A stretch of 64,000 nt of DNA, from assembly GCF_000382445.1 (NCBI RefSeq), contig NZ_KB905473.1, forward strand, positions 1 through 64,000, read 5' to 3'. Every line of letters begins with the position of its first letter. The first letter of the stretch is position 1. Positions 52,514 to 62,423 of this stretch are shown piece by piece. This stretch comes from Phocaeicola massiliensis B84634 = Timone 84634 = DSM 17679 = JCM 13223. GTDB taxonomy: Bacteria > Bacteroidota > Bacteroidia > Bacteroidales > Bacteroidaceae. The position numbers and the translations under genes are program-made. The notes under the pieces are model-generated. The model ran no database searches, was not told the origin of the DNA, and saw only the letters and a program-made list of their open reading frames with translations.

Positions 52514-52910
52514 GTCCTTGTCGGATGAAAATTGAGTAAGATTAACTTCTTTCCATCCATCTTTCGGACTTGGTCATCTGTTATTTACTTAAACTATTAA
52601 TTTATCATCGATATGGAAAGAAGAGAAAAAGCCGGAGTTGGCCCGTAATATTCTGAAGAAAGCAGCTATATTCGGAGTAGACGTACAAAGCCTGTCGGTG
52701 CTGGAATGGGCGCAACAATGACCGGAATAGTGAAGGAAAGTTATGAATTTAATATTTTCCTAAGGAAATTTGTTTTATAAGGAACCCAAGAATATTTTTG
52801 GAAAGCTTTCCAATACAAATATCTATGGTATAGGATGAGTGTATTAAAAGTGAAGATTATGACGAAAGAGTTTTTAAAGAGGATAAACAAGTAAAGAAGG
52901 AGAAATAATT
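52514..52910. other. Intergenic stretch with a coding remnant
   Basis: Between about 52614 and 52721 one frame reads KEEKKPELARNILKKAAIF...SVLEWAQQ and stops at 52719-52721. It has no start codon and an in-frame stop upstream, so it is probably the tail of a deleted gene; the family is not recognised. The rest is the AT-rich leader of the thioredoxin gene, without a full consensus promoter. Confidence 0.35.
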
Positions 52911-53387
52911 ATGAAAAGAATCACGTTGTTTTTATTGGGAATTGTACTGATGTCGACAGTGGCATGCGGAAGAACGAATAGTAATGCTAATTCAGATCGG
53001 GTGACGGCGGCAGAAGACTCTAAGGCTAAAGTCATTCACTTGACCAAAGCGGAATTTTTGGAAAAGGTATATAACTTTGAGAAAAATCCCGATGAATGGA
53101 AATATGAAGGTGACAAACCTGCGATTGTCGATTTCTATGCTACTTGGTGCGGTCCATGTAAAATGGTAGCTCCTATTTTGGACGAGCTTGCAAAAGAGTA
53201 TGACGGACAGATTGTTATTTATAAGGTAGACACGGATAAAGAAACGGAATTGGCGCGTGCTTTCGGTATCCGCAGTATTCCTTCCATTCTGTTTATACCG
53301 ATGAACGGAAAGCCGGAAATGGCACAGGGAGCTCTTCCCAAAGAAGCTTTTAAGAAGGCCATTGATGAGTTGCTATTGAAAAAATAA
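52911..53387 (+). CDS. Thioredoxin-like lipoprotein
   Basis: 158 aa. Lipobox TVAC (C19), a linker of about 20 residues, then a full thioredoxin domain with ATWCGPCKMVAPIL (active site C80-x-x-C83) and the cis-proline in RSIPSILF. The WCGPC motif is that of reducing thioredoxins, but the lipid anchor puts it in the periplasm or outer membrane, where it may assist disulfide exchange or protect against oxidation. It is transcribed toward the methyltransferase gene, 82 bp away. Confidence 0.92.
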   Translation: MKRITLFLLGIVLMSTVACGRTNSNANSDRVTAAEDSKAKVIHLTKAEFLEKVYNFEKNPDEWKYEGDKPAIVDFYATWCGPCKMVAPILDELAKEYDGQIVIYKVDTDKETELARAFGIRSIPSILFIPMNGKPEMAQGALPKEAFKKAIDELLLKK

Positions 53388-53469
53388 GTATTTTTGTGCA
53401 ATAGCTGTTCAAAAGAATAAGATATGGACACATTATGTAAAATCCGTATTATAATAAATAAGGCATAGC

Positions 53470-54672
53470 ATGAATTTATCGGCAGAAACTCTCCATTTCA
53501 TCGAGGAACATAGGCATGATGATGTTCGAACTCTTGCCTTGCAGGGGAAGAAGTATCCGGGTGTGGATATGGCTTTGGCTGTGACACAAATATCCGGCAG
53601 GCAAATTGCAGAGCAGAAGATACCTTCGTGGTATGCATTGTCCGGATTGCTTTATCCCCGGCATTTGTCAATGGAACAGTGCTCGTCCGAGTTGATGGCA
53701 AAGTATAAGGCTCATTTGTTGGAGGGAGAGTCTTTTGCCGATTTAACCGGAGGCTTTGGCATAGATTGTGCTTTTATTTCCCGCCGTTTTAAGTATGCCG
53801 ATTATGTGGAGCGGCAAGATGAATTATGTGCGCTGGCTGCACATAACTTTCCTTTATTGGGACTGGAGCATGTCCGTATCCACAATATGGACGGGGTCGA
53901 TTACCTGCATAACATGTCTCATGTGGACTGTCTTTTTCTGGACCCGGCACGTAGGGATGGGCATGGAGGCAAGACGGTTGCCATTTCGGACTGTGAACCG
54001 GATATTGGCGTATTAGAGTCCTTGCTGGTTGAGAAAGCGGATAAGGTAATGGTAAAACTCTCGCCGATGCTGGACTTGTCTTTGGCTCTGAAAGAGTTGA
54101 AAACCGTTAGTGAAGTACATATCGTGTCTGTGGGCAATGAGTGTAAGGAACTACTGCTTGTATTGCAAAAAAGCCCCATTTCATCAGATGTTTTTATTCA
54201 TTGTGAACTGAGTACACACATAGGAGAGAGTCAGCATTATGTGTTTACTCAGAAACAGGAAAGGCTGTCACCGTGCCCTCTTGCCGGACAAGTGGAAACC
54301 TATTTGTATGAACCGAATGCGTCTATCCTGAAAGCCGGAGCTTTTCGTTCTTTGACTCAGGCATATCCGGTAAGAAAGTTGCATGTGAATAGTCATCTAT
54401 ATACCTCTTCCTCTTTTGTGGCTGACTTCCCCGGAAGAAAGTTCAAGGTAGAGTCGGTGACGGGTTTTGGTAAAAAAGAGCTGAAAGCCTTTTTGCAGGA
54501 TATGGGAAAAGCCAATCTCACCGTGCGAAACTTTCCTTCTTCGGTGGCCGAACTGCGGAAACGCCTGAAGCTGAAAGAGGGTGGGGAAGATTATATCTTT
54601 GCTACTACCTTATCGGATGAACAAAAGGTCTTGATAAGAGGCAGAAAAGTGAATTCTTCTCATTCTTTATAA
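53470..54672 (+). CDS. SAM-dependent methyltransferase, PG_1098/THUMP-like type
   Basis: 400 aa. An N-terminal helical domain (1-85) precedes a Rossmann methyltransferase fold with SFADLTGGFGIDCAF (motif I), YVERQDELCALAAHN (motif II) and FLDPARRD (motif IV). The C-terminal region (about 280-395) corresponds to the ferredoxin/THUMP-like domain of the Porphyromonas protein PG_1098. Probable target: an RNA base. The gene ends six bases inside the convergent response-regulator gene (54667-54672). Confidence 0.88.
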   Translation: MNLSAETLHFIEEHRHDDVRTLALQGKKYPGVDMALAVTQISGRQIAEQKIPSWYALSGLLYPRHLSMEQCSSELMAKYKAHLLEGESFADLTGGFGIDCAFISRRFKYADYVERQDELCALAAHNFPLLGLEHVRIHNMDGVDYLHNMSHVDCLFLDPARRDGHGGKTVAISDCEPDIGVLESLLVEKADKVMVKLSPMLDLSLALKELKTVSEVHIVSVGNECKELLLVLQKSPISSDVFIHCELSTHIGESQHYVFTQKQERLSPCPLAGQVETYLYEPNASILKAGAFRSLTQAYPVRKLHVNSHLYTSSSFVADFPGRKFKVESVTGFGKKELKAFLQDMGKANLTVRNFPSSVAELRKRLKLKEGGEDYIFATTLSDEQKVLIRGRKVNSSHSL

Positions 54673-55353
54673 GCCGAGGATAAGTTTGTAGCCTATTCCC
54701 CTGACATTCACAATCCTGACTCGGCTGTCTTTTGCCAACTTATGCCTTAGCTTGGTGATGAATACGTGCAGGCTGCGGGAGTTGAAAAAGCTGTCATCAC
54801 CCCATAGCTCCAGCAGAATGCTTTGACTGCTTACCACTTCATTGCGGTTATTGCATAGCCGTTTCAATATCTCCGATTCACGATGTGATAGTTCCTGAGC
54901 TGTTCCCGCAAAGGTGAGCTGTTGGGTAACCGGGTTGAACTGATAGTCTCCTATTTCATAAGAATGACTGACTTCTTTTTCTATGAATGCCTTATGCATC
55001 AATGCTTTGAGTCGTACTATCAATTCCTGCATTCCGAAAGGTTTCTTCAAATAGTCGTTTGCCCCCAACTCGAATCCTTCCACTACATCATTGATGGCCG
55101 AGCGTGCCGTGAGGAACAGTACAGGGGTCAGTTTGTCTGTCTGCCTGATGCGGCGAACCATCTCGAAACCATCCATGCGGGGCATCATTACATCTGCCAC
55201 TACGATATCCGGTTTCTGTGCAAAGAAGGTACGTAACCCTTCTTCGCCATCCGAAGCTGTGGTGATAATAAACTCCTGTTCTTCCAATGTGTCTTTGATA
55301 ATCATTGCAAGTGTCAATTCATCTTCTACCAATAAAACGTGTATCTTTTCCAT
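54667..55353 (-). CDS. OmpR-family response regulator
   Basis: 228 aa. The receiver domain (1-120) has the acidic pair E10-D11, the phosphoacceptor D54 (VVADVMMPRMDG), T/S in LTARS and the lysine in LKKPF. The C-terminal winged helix (about 133-226) ends with RIVNVRGIGYKLIL. It is cotranscribed with the histidine kinase gene (one-base overlap at 55353). The divergent outer-membrane protein gene at 56912 is a plausible target. It resembles the RprY group but I do not assign the symbol. Confidence 0.93.
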   Translation of the reverse strand: MEKIHVLLVEDELTLAMIIKDTLEEQEFIITTASDGEEGLRTFFAQKPDIVVADVMMPRMDGFEMVRRIRQTDKLTPVLFLTARSAINDVVEGFELGANDYLKKPFGMQELIVRLKALMHKAFIEKEVSHSYEIGDYQFNPVTQQLTFAGTAQELSHRESEILKRLCNNRNEVVSSQSILLELWGDDSFFNSRSLHVFITKLRHKLAKDSRVRIVNVRGIGYKLILGL

Positions 55354-56780
55354 TATTTGCCGGGTATTTGAAGAATAAATGTACTTCCTTTTCCTATGCT
55401 GCTTTCTACGGTGATGCTTCCTTTGTGTTGTTCTGCCATTGTCTTGACATAATAGAGTCCTAATCCGTATCCTTTTACATTATGTAAATTTCCTGTCGGA
55501 ACCCGATAAAACTTATCAAATAAGTGTTTTTGTTTGTCACCGGGTATGCCGATACCTTTGTCACTCACTTTAACCGTTACATAACCATTACACACCGTTA
55601 CGGAAATGCAAATATCCGCCTTTTCACCGGAGTATTTCACTGCATTGTCTATCAGGTTGCTTATCATGTTGTAGAGATGGATGCGGTCTGCATATATGGT
55701 GGTGTTGTCCATCATTGCCAGGTGGCAATCCATTGGTTTGTCCGCTTTAAGTTGGTGCTGCCTGATAAGTGTTTCCAACATCGGTTTCAAATCTATCTCT
55801 TCATAATTGAGCCGGAAGTTCTTACGTTGTTCCATGCTCATGGACAGAATCTGTTCCACCAAGCCACTGAGTTGTTTGAGTTGTGCTTGGATGATTTGCA
55901 GATAAGTGTGTCTTTTTTCCGGGTTCTCGGCTCCCTTGAAGTTCAGCATGGCATCATTGGCAGCGTAGGCTACGGCTATCGGGGTCTTGAGCTCATGAGT
56001 GATGTTATGAGTGAAATCCTCTTTCATTTCTTCCACACTCTTTTGGCGTAAAATGATTCGGGTGAGATACCAAAAGGAGATTCCCAATATGATAATGATA
56101 AAGAAGGAAGTGTAGAGAATACCTTTCATTTGCCGGAATACGAGCATATCTGTCGGTTCCACCCACAAACGGTAGTATCTTTTATTATATAAATCATAAT
56201 TGTAATAAAAAGAATCGGCTTTCTTGCTTGGAATGAAGCCGGGCGGATAATTCAGACTTCGTACAATGGTCGTGTCCTCGTCGTGCAGCTTCAGTATTTC
56301 TATACGGTGGGGCAGGAAGATGATTCCCCGCATAGCGAGTGTGCGATTGAAAAGGCTGTCGAAAGTGGATAGGTTGATTTCGGTAAACAAATCAAGCTGG
56401 CTGTGTATGCCGCGTTGAAAATACTTGGTGAGCAACTCCAGTGTTCCGTTTTTATCGACAGTGCTTGACAGAGGTTCATTGATTTCCAGTCCGATTCTGT
56501 TAGGGATATGGATTCCATAAGAGTTGCCTGCATGGGTCATGATGCTGTCTACTTCAAAGCTCGATTTGATATACTTATCAATGTTACTGTTTCTTTTTAG
56601 TGAGTCGCAACGAGCCATCATTTCGTTGTAGTCACTTACTTGCAGGGTCTCTGCCAGACAGTTATCCATATCTTTTTTCATCGAGCTGTAGAGTCCTGTC
56701 AGCCAATATGCCTGATAAGCAAATACGCCTATCAATGACAGGATAATTAATACGGCTATGGCCTTAAACGGTATTTTCAT
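55353..56780 (-). CDS. Membrane sensor histidine kinase
   Basis: 475 aa. Two membrane helices (about 8-28 and 222-240) enclose a sensor domain of about 190 residues. The H box is FTHNITHELKTPIAV with H262; the N box is NMISNLIDNAVKYSG, and GIGIPGDKQ and GYGLGLYYVK form the ATP lid. No HAMP domain is evident. It should phosphorylate the coupled response regulator in answer to an envelope signal. It is divergent from the outer-membrane protein gene, with 131 bp between their starts. Confidence 0.93.
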   Translation of the reverse strand: MKIPFKAIAVLIILSLIGVFAYQAYWLTGLYSSMKKDMDNCLAETLQVSDYNEMMARCDSLKRNSNIDKYIKSSFEVDSIMTHAGNSYGIHIPNRIGLEINEPLSSTVDKNGTLELLTKYFQRGIHSQLDLFTEINLSTFDSLFNRTLAMRGIIFLPHRIEILKLHDEDTTIVRSLNYPPGFIPSKKADSFYYNYDLYNKRYYRLWVEPTDMLVFRQMKGILYTSFFIIIILGISFWYLTRIILRQKSVEEMKEDFTHNITHELKTPIAVAYAANDAMLNFKGAENPEKRHTYLQIIQAQLKQLSGLVEQILSMSMEQRKNFRLNYEEIDLKPMLETLIRQHQLKADKPMDCHLAMMDNTTIYADRIHLYNMISNLIDNAVKYSGEKADICISVTVCNGYVTVKVSDKGIGIPGDKQKHLFDKFYRVPTGNLHNVKGYGLGLYYVKTMAEQHKGSITVESSIGKGSTFILQIPGK

Positions 56781-56911
56781 TGTACTGTTTTTCTCATTTA
56801 TCTACGAAAATAGAGAGAAATCGGTCAACTTCTTCTTTTTGATAACACTAAATAAGACTTTGTAAGCGGATGGTAACATGAAGGAATCGCTTTTCCTGCT
56901 TACTTTGTTGC

Positions 56912-58990
56912 ATGATGAAAAACTTACTTACCATTTGCTTTTGTTGGTTTGCTCTTTCGGTATGGGGGCAACAGGATACTACATTCCTTTATATGGACAG
57001 TCTGTTCCAGCAACTTCCCGAAGTGCTGGTGCGGGGTGAGAGACCGGTGATTAAAGCTGAAAAGGGCAAACTGATTTATGATGTGCCGCGTATTATCGAA
57101 AAACTGTCGGTGACAAATGCTTATGAAGTCTTGAAAGAACTGCCCGGAGTGACCGAGCAAAACGGAACCCTGAGTTTGGGAGGACTGAGGGTTACGGTGG
57201 TGGTCAACGGCAAAGTGACCACATTGGATAAGGAGCAGTTGCGTGCCATGCTCGAAGGTACTCCTGTGAGCCGCATTGAGAAAGCAGAAATCATGTATGC
57301 CGCCCCTGCCCGTTATCAGGTGCGCGGACCGATGATAAATTTAATATTAAAATCAAACTTAGGGCAACGGTCTTCTTTGAAAGGAGAACTCTTTTCCTCC
57401 TACGAACAGTCACGACGCGAACACATCAATGAAAGAGCCACATTGCTTTATACATCAGGCCGCTTTGCGGCGGACTTGATGTATACCTACTCTTTCGGGC
57501 ATACTAAGAACGAGACAGAAAAGTGGTCGGAACATGAACTGGCCGACGGCCTGCATGAGCTTACCTTGAATACCTTGAGTAGCGGATACGGAGGACGGCA
57601 TAACATCCGTTTGGGGACGGATTATGATTTTGGGAAAAAGAATGTGTTGAGCATGGTATATACTTCCCAACTCGGTTACGGACAAGACCGTACGTCGATG
57701 CACGGAACGGGAAACAGTGATAAGGCAGATGACGGAGACCGTCGGCTTCATAATGTGAAGTTGGATTATCAATCTTCTTTCGGACTTACGGCAGGAATGG
57801 ATTTTACCTATTTTGATTCTCCCGGTACGACGGTACTGACCGGTGTGATGGAAGAGGAAAAGAAATCATTCTTCTATAAGAGTAATCAACGTATCAACCG
57901 CCTGCTCTTTTATCTTAATCAGGAACATGCTTTGAATAACGGGTGGGAGTTGAATTATGGTGCGAAATATAGGACTGCGCATGATAACAGTTACCAGTTT
58001 TACTACGATGGCGAGACGGGAGACTTGCTGACAGACAACTCGTTGAAGTCACGCCGGACGGAATATACCTTTAACGGTTATGCGGGCTTCAGTAAAAACT
58101 TCGGCAAACGTTTCTCTTTTGACTTTTCACTGGCTGCCGAACTTTATAACTCGCAAACGTGGCATGAATGGATGCTTTATCCCACATTGAATGCCAATTA
58201 TCGAGCAAAGGACGGACATATGTTTCAGCTGTCTTTCAGCAGTAATCGTTCTTATCCTGACTATTGGAGTACACAGCCCACAGTGCAGTATGTGGATAGT
58301 TATACAGAGGTGCATGGCAATCCGGTGCTGAAACCCTCATCCGACTATCTGGCTGTCTTGGCTTATATATTGAAGAGTAAGTATGTTTTTGCTCTTTTCT
58401 ATGAAGAGAAACCTGACCATTTTGCCCAGTTACCTTATAAATTGCCCGACCGCTTGGCCGAGGTGAACAAGTTCATCAATTATAATTTCCAGCGGCAAAT
58501 GGGGATACGAATGATGGCTCCTTATAAGATTGGCAAATGGTGGTCGGGCAACGGCATGTTGATAGCGATGCAGAGCCGTGACAAGGCGGATGATTTTTAT
58601 GATATTCCGTTTGACTGCAAAAAGTGGGTATTCGTCTTTCGGACGAGTAATACGCTCACCCTGTCGAAGCAACCTGATGTGGTAATGAACGTAAGTGCTT
58701 TCTTGCAGACCAAAGCGCGTCAGGGAATCTATGATTTAGGCAACTATTGCGATGTGACGACTTCGGTGAAGTGGACATCGCCCGACAAGAAGGCACAGTT
58801 GACATTGACCGGCAATGACCTCTTTGACAGCCGTAACCGGATGGATTTAAGAATTGACTATGCCAATCAACATAGTCGTACAAAGTTTAATAAATCCAAT
58901 CGGAATATAACTCTGTCATTCCTTTATAAATTTGGCGGTTATAAGGAAAAGAAGCGTAAGGAAGTGGATACGAGTCGATTGGGACATTGA
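56912..58990 (+). CDS. Outer-membrane beta-barrel protein (TonB-receptor-like barrel)
   Basis: 692 aa with a signal peptide (cleavage near VWGQ, residue 20). A plug-like part (about 30-150) with LPEVLVRGERPVIKAEKGKLIYDV is followed by a long barrel with alternating aromatic strands, ending NITLSFLYKFGGYKEKK. This fits the outer-membrane beta-barrel family (PF14905), often encoded beside two-component systems in Bacteroides. No TonB box is obvious. It is likely regulated by the divergent two-component system. Confidence 0.85.
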   Translation: MMKNLLTICFCWFALSVWGQQDTTFLYMDSLFQQLPEVLVRGERPVIKAEKGKLIYDVPRIIEKLSVTNAYEVLKELPGVTEQNGTLSLGGLRVTVVVNGKVTTLDKEQLRAMLEGTPVSRIEKAEIMYAAPARYQVRGPMINLILKSNLGQRSSLKGELFSSYEQSRREHINERATLLYTSGRFAADLMYTYSFGHTKNETEKWSEHELADGLHELTLNTLSSGYGGRHNIRLGTDYDFGKKNVLSMVYTSQLGYGQDRTSMHGTGNSDKADDGDRRLHNVKLDYQSSFGLTAGMDFTYFDSPGTTVLTGVMEEEKKSFFYKSNQRINRLLFYLNQEHALNNGWELNYGAKYRTAHDNSYQFYYDGETGDLLTDNSLKSRRTEYTFNGYAGFSKNFGKRFSFDFSLAAELYNSQTWHEWMLYPTLNANYRAKDGHMFQLSFSSNRSYPDYWSTQPTVQYVDSYTEVHGNPVLKPSSDYLAVLAYILKSKYVFALFYEEKPDHFAQLPYKLPDRLAEVNKFINYNFQRQMGIRMMAPYKIGKWWSGNGMLIAMQSRDKADDFYDIPFDCKKWVFVFRTSNTLTLSKQPDVVMNVSAFLQTKARQGIYDLGNYCDVTTSVKWTSPDKKAQLTLTGNDLFDSRNRMDLRIDYANQHSRTKFNKSNRNITLSFLYKFGGYKEKKRKEVDTSRLGH

Positions 58991-58993
58991 TAC

Positions 58994-59056
58994 TTTAGGT
59001 ACGGACAGCGCGGAATAGAAAAAGTCCGCGTTTGTCCGTAAAGTCTGTACCTGAAA
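58994..59056. terminator. Large hairpin between convergent genes
   Basis: AGGTAC (58997-59002) / GTACCT (59047-59052) closes an inner stem GGACAGCGCGGA / TCCGCGTTTGTCC. There is no strong T-run, so it may work as a weak bidirectional terminator between the barrel gene and sufE. Confidence 0.5.
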
Positions 59057-59098
59057 TAAATGGAGTAAATCCGTCGGTAGTTTACCGTTCAAACGGTT

Positions 59099-59527
59099 TC
59101 AGCCTTCCATTTTTGTTTTGAATGCCAAGGCATACATGCGCATCTGCTTTACCATGGCCAGCAAACCGTTGCTGCGTGTGGGAGACAAATGTTCTTTCAG
59201 GCCGATTTTCTCTATAAAGTAGAAATCGCTGTTCAATATTTCGTCGGGAGTGTGTCCTGATACGACTTTAATGAGCAATGCGATGATACCTTTTACTATC
59301 AATGCATCGCTTTCTGCCTGGAAAACCACTTTGCCGTCTGTCAGGTCAGCCTGTAACCATACACGGCTTTGGCAACCGTCAATCAGGTTTTGTTCCGTTT
59401 TATATTGAGGGTCGAGTGGTTCTTGCTCATTTCCCAAGTCAATCAGTAATTGGTATTTGTCCATCCAATCGTCAAAGTCACTGAATTCCTCGATAACCTC
59501 GTCTTGAAGTTCGTTTATTGTTTTCAT
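59099..59527 (-). CDS. SufE-family cysteine desulfurase partner
   Basis: 142 aa, full length. The sulfur-accepting cysteine is C52 in LIDGCQSRVW. The C-terminal part GLKEHLSPTRSNGLLAMVKQM is typical. SufE takes persulfide from SufS and passes it to Fe-S cluster assembly. It is the last gene of the minus-strand set, 11 bp after the M28 peptidase gene; no suf genes are nearby. Confidence 0.93.
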   Translation of the reverse strand: MKTINELQDEVIEEFSDFDDWMDKYQLLIDLGNEQEPLDPQYKTEQNLIDGCQSRVWLQADLTDGKVVFQAESDALIVKGIIALLIKVVSGHTPDEILNSDFYFIEKIGLKEHLSPTRSNGLLAMVKQMRMYALAFKTKMEG

Positions 59528-59538
59528 TGTTTTGAATT

Positions 59539-60543
59539 TTATTTCTCATTATAAATTACATCCATCACTGTTTGACCGACAGCTTTCAGTGTATTGCGGT
59601 CTATATTGTCCATCGTATCGTTTATCGTATGCCAGGTAGAGCCGAAAGAAGAACGTTCGTTATTGGCATCATAATTGATGATGTCCACACACGGGATACG
59701 TGCCAGTTGGTGTACATACAAGTGGTCATCGGTTACAGGAATGCCGTCCGCTTTCACAAAATACTTGCCATAGCCCAGCTCATGTGCCTTTTTCCAAATC
59801 TTTTTCATTTCGGAACGTGCCGTTTCCGAGGAATAACCCTCATAATAGAAAGTTGCATCTTTACCGCCTACCATATCAAGCAGAATTCCGTAGCGGGCAT
59901 TATAATTCTGTACGTGGGGAGTGCGTGCCCAGAACTGTGACCCCAGACACCATGTATCCTGTTTGGGTTGTCCTGTATAAAATTCCGGTGTTCCGTAGTC
60001 TTCCGCATCAAAGAAGATAATGTCAATGCCCAGTGCCGGTTCTTTCTGTTGAATTTGACGGGCGATTTCCAGCAATACGCCTACACCGCTTGCGCCATCA
60101 TTTACTCCGAGAATATGCGTGTGGTGATTCTTGGGGTCGGGATCATTGTCGGCATACGGCCGGCTGTCCCAATGCGCACAAAGCATGATGCGTTTTTTGC
60201 TTTCGGGTTTATAGGCTCCGATGATATTCCGTGCTTTCAGTATGGTTCCGTCCCAAGCTATGAGGTCTGCACGTTGGTTATAAACCTTGGCTCCAAACTT
60301 TTCCAGTTGTTGAGCCAAATACTCTCCGCATTCTTCATGTGCTTTTGTATTCGGCACTCTCGGACCGAAATCCGCTTGTGCCCCGACGTATGCATAAGCA
60401 CTGTCTGCATTGAATTCGGGTGCTTTGACTACTTCTTTTTCCACTGCATCTATTCGGTCACTTTTCTTATTGCTGTTTCCGCAAGAAATAACGGTCAGTA
60501 CAAGCATCAGGAACAGGATGGTTAAAATGTTCTTATTCTTCAT
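59539..60543 (-). CDS. M28-family zinc peptidase / glutaminyl cyclase-like lipoprotein
   Basis: 334 aa from the ATG at 60543, chosen over the upstream frame start at 60582 because it gives a clean lipoprotein signal (LTVISC, C21). Zinc ligands can be placed in AHWDSRPYAD, GVNDGASGVG, FFDAEDYG and a late histidine in TWHTIND. The layout matches M28 peptidases of the Bacteroides/Porphyromonas glutaminyl-cyclase-like group; whether it is an aminopeptidase or a cyclase is not decided by sequence. It is probably cotranscribed with the fusion gene upstream (46-bp gap) and sufE. Confidence 0.88.
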   Translation of the reverse strand: MKNKNILTILFLMLVLTVISCGNSNKKSDRIDAVEKEVVKAPEFNADSAYAYVGAQADFGPRVPNTKAHEECGEYLAQQLEKFGAKVYNQRADLIAWDGTILKARNIIGAYKPESKKRIMLCAHWDSRPYADNDPDPKNHHTHILGVNDGASGVGVLLEIARQIQQKEPALGIDIIFFDAEDYGTPEFYTGQPKQDTWCLGSQFWARTPHVQNYNARYGILLDMVGGKDATFYYEGYSSETARSEMKKIWKKAHELGYGKYFVKADGIPVTDDHLYVHQLARIPCVDIINYDANNERSSFGSTWHTINDTMDNIDRNTLKAVGQTVMDVIYNEK

Positions 60544-60589
60544 ATATTTCTCTTTTAAATCTTCCACTTTGTCCGGTTGCAAAGTTACA

Positions 60590-62347
60590 TTATTTTCTTT
60601 GTACTTCTTCCATTACCCGCAGGAAGTTTCCTCCCCAGATAAGCCGGATACTTTCTTCGCTGTATCTTTCTAACAATAGTTGACGGGTGAAGTTTATCAG
60701 TTCCGATGCAGAAGCACAACCGGTGATGCCTCCGTCACCGTCAAAGTCGGTACCGATACCCACATGTTCTATTCCCATGATATTCACCATGTGGTTCAGA
60801 TGATTGATGGCATCTTTAATGGTTGCATGGCCTTCTTTCCGCAGGAAGCCGTCGTATAACGTTACTTGGGCTACTCCTCCTTTGGCGGCAAGAGCCTTCA
60901 GTTGGGCGTCTGTCAGGTTACGCGGATGGTCGCACAATGCACGTGCGGAAGAATGCGAGGCAACAATCGGCTTCGTGCTGATTTCCAACGCATCATAAAA
61001 ACTTTTTTCTCCGGCATGCGAGATATCTACCATCATGCCTACACGGTTCATTTCTTTAATTACGTCTTCTCCGAAAGCACTGACTCCCAGTCCTTCGGCA
61101 TTATCACGTGCCGAACCGCAAATGTCATTATTCCCGTTGTGGCAGAGTGTCATATACACCACTCCGCGTTTTCGGAAACGCTCCACATTACTTATATCCT
61201 TGCCAATGGCATAACCATTCTCTATTCCCAGCATAATGGCTTTCTTCCCTTCCATTTTCAGCCGCCATAAATCGTTTGGCGTATAAGCCAAATCAACGGC
61301 CGTACAGTTCTTGGCAACCATTTCTTCTATTTCGTTCAGAATGCGGTCGGCTTTTGCAGTAGCAGCCGGCAATGCCTCGTCGGTACGTTCCGATTGTTTC
61401 AGGTAGGCTACCATGATTGTGGCATCCAGTCTGCCTTCCGTCATCTTATGTAAGTCCACCAATATCTTTTTGTCGCGGGAAGCAAAGTCAATGCCCCGGT
61501 CGAAAAACATCGGCGTATCGCAATGCGAATCCAGCGTAATCATACGGCTGTGCAGACGTTTTGCTTCCTGAAAAGAAGCAGCTTCTTTTATCAGCCAGTG
61601 GAAGAGTGGCATCATGCATTCGTCACCCCGTAAGATGAAACATTCGGGATGCCATTGAACTCCCAGCATTGATTTATATTCGGTGGATTCCATCGCTTCT
61701 ATCACTCCGTCCGCAGCCCGGGCACACACGCGGAAACCCGGTGCAACTTCTTTTACAGCCTGATGGTGGAAAGAATTTACCGGCAGGACATCTTTTTCAA
61801 ACAGACGATGTAGCAATGAATCTTTTTCTATCCGAACCGAATGTGATGCATAACTTCTTTCCAGGTCCTGGTCGTGCTTTATGCGCGTTCCTTCCATTTG
61901 TGAGTGGATATCCTGATACAAGCTGCCTCCGAGGGCGGCATTCATCATCTGTATGCCCCGGCAGATACCCAGTATCGGGATTTGTCTGTCGGCAGCCAGC
62001 TTTGTCAATAAGAGTTCCTGCCTGTCACGGTGTGGGTTGATGCTGTGGAGTTCCTTTACCGGTTCTTCATCCATGAAAAGAGGATTGATATCCGCACCTC
62101 CCGTCAGCAGGATTCCGTCCAGCGATTCGAGTGCATTTATCAAACTGTCAGTGTCATCGAATGAAGGGAGAATGAATGGCACTCCGCCTGCTTTCAGAAT
62201 GGAAGTAAAGTAACCTTCTGCCAAGGTGCATTCCCCATCCCTGAAGTTTCCGGTCAGTCCGATAACCGGTGCTTTTTTGTAACAGGGGAATGTGCGGTGT
62301 ATATCATCGTACGCTGCTGAAATGTCAAATGTTTGAAAGGTTTTCAT
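60590..62347 (-). CDS. Fusion: class I glutamine amidotransferase-like hydrolase plus M19 dipeptidase
   Basis: 585 aa in one frame. Residues about 25-255 are a gamma-glutamyl-GABA hydrolase-type domain (PF07722) with the nucleophile C129 in GICRGIQMMNAALGG and H233/E235 in QWHPE. Residues about 265-585 are a renal-dipeptidase (M19) domain with HCD (275-277) at its start, a later glutamate in GIENGYAIG, and histidines in DISHAGE and SHSSAR. One polypeptide could remove a gamma-linked glutamate and then split the resulting dipeptide, for example from glutathione-like or cell-wall peptides. No signal peptide, so cytoplasmic. Confidence 0.92.
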   Translation of the reverse strand: MKTFQTFDISAAYDDIHRTFPCYKKAPVIGLTGNFRDGECTLAEGYFTSILKAGGVPFILPSFDDTDSLINALESLDGILLTGGADINPLFMDEEPVKELHSINPHRDRQELLLTKLAADRQIPILGICRGIQMMNAALGGSLYQDIHSQMEGTRIKHDQDLERSYASHSVRIEKDSLLHRLFEKDVLPVNSFHHQAVKEVAPGFRVCARAADGVIEAMESTEYKSMLGVQWHPECFILRGDECMMPLFHWLIKEAASFQEAKRLHSRMITLDSHCDTPMFFDRGIDFASRDKKILVDLHKMTEGRLDATIMVAYLKQSERTDEALPAATAKADRILNEIEEMVAKNCTAVDLAYTPNDLWRLKMEGKKAIMLGIENGYAIGKDISNVERFRKRGVVYMTLCHNGNNDICGSARDNAEGLGVSAFGEDVIKEMNRVGMMVDISHAGEKSFYDALEISTKPIVASHSSARALCDHPRNLTDAQLKALAAKGGVAQVTLYDGFLRKEGHATIKDAINHLNHMVNIMGIEHVGIGTDFDGDGGITGCASASELINFTRQLLLERYSEESIRLIWGGNFLRVMEEVQRK

Positions 62348-62423
62348 AAGTTAAATTATTCATAGAAACTAAGCAAAGATAGGGATAAATCCAGATTTAT
62401 TTTTCATATTTGCTAAAAATCTA

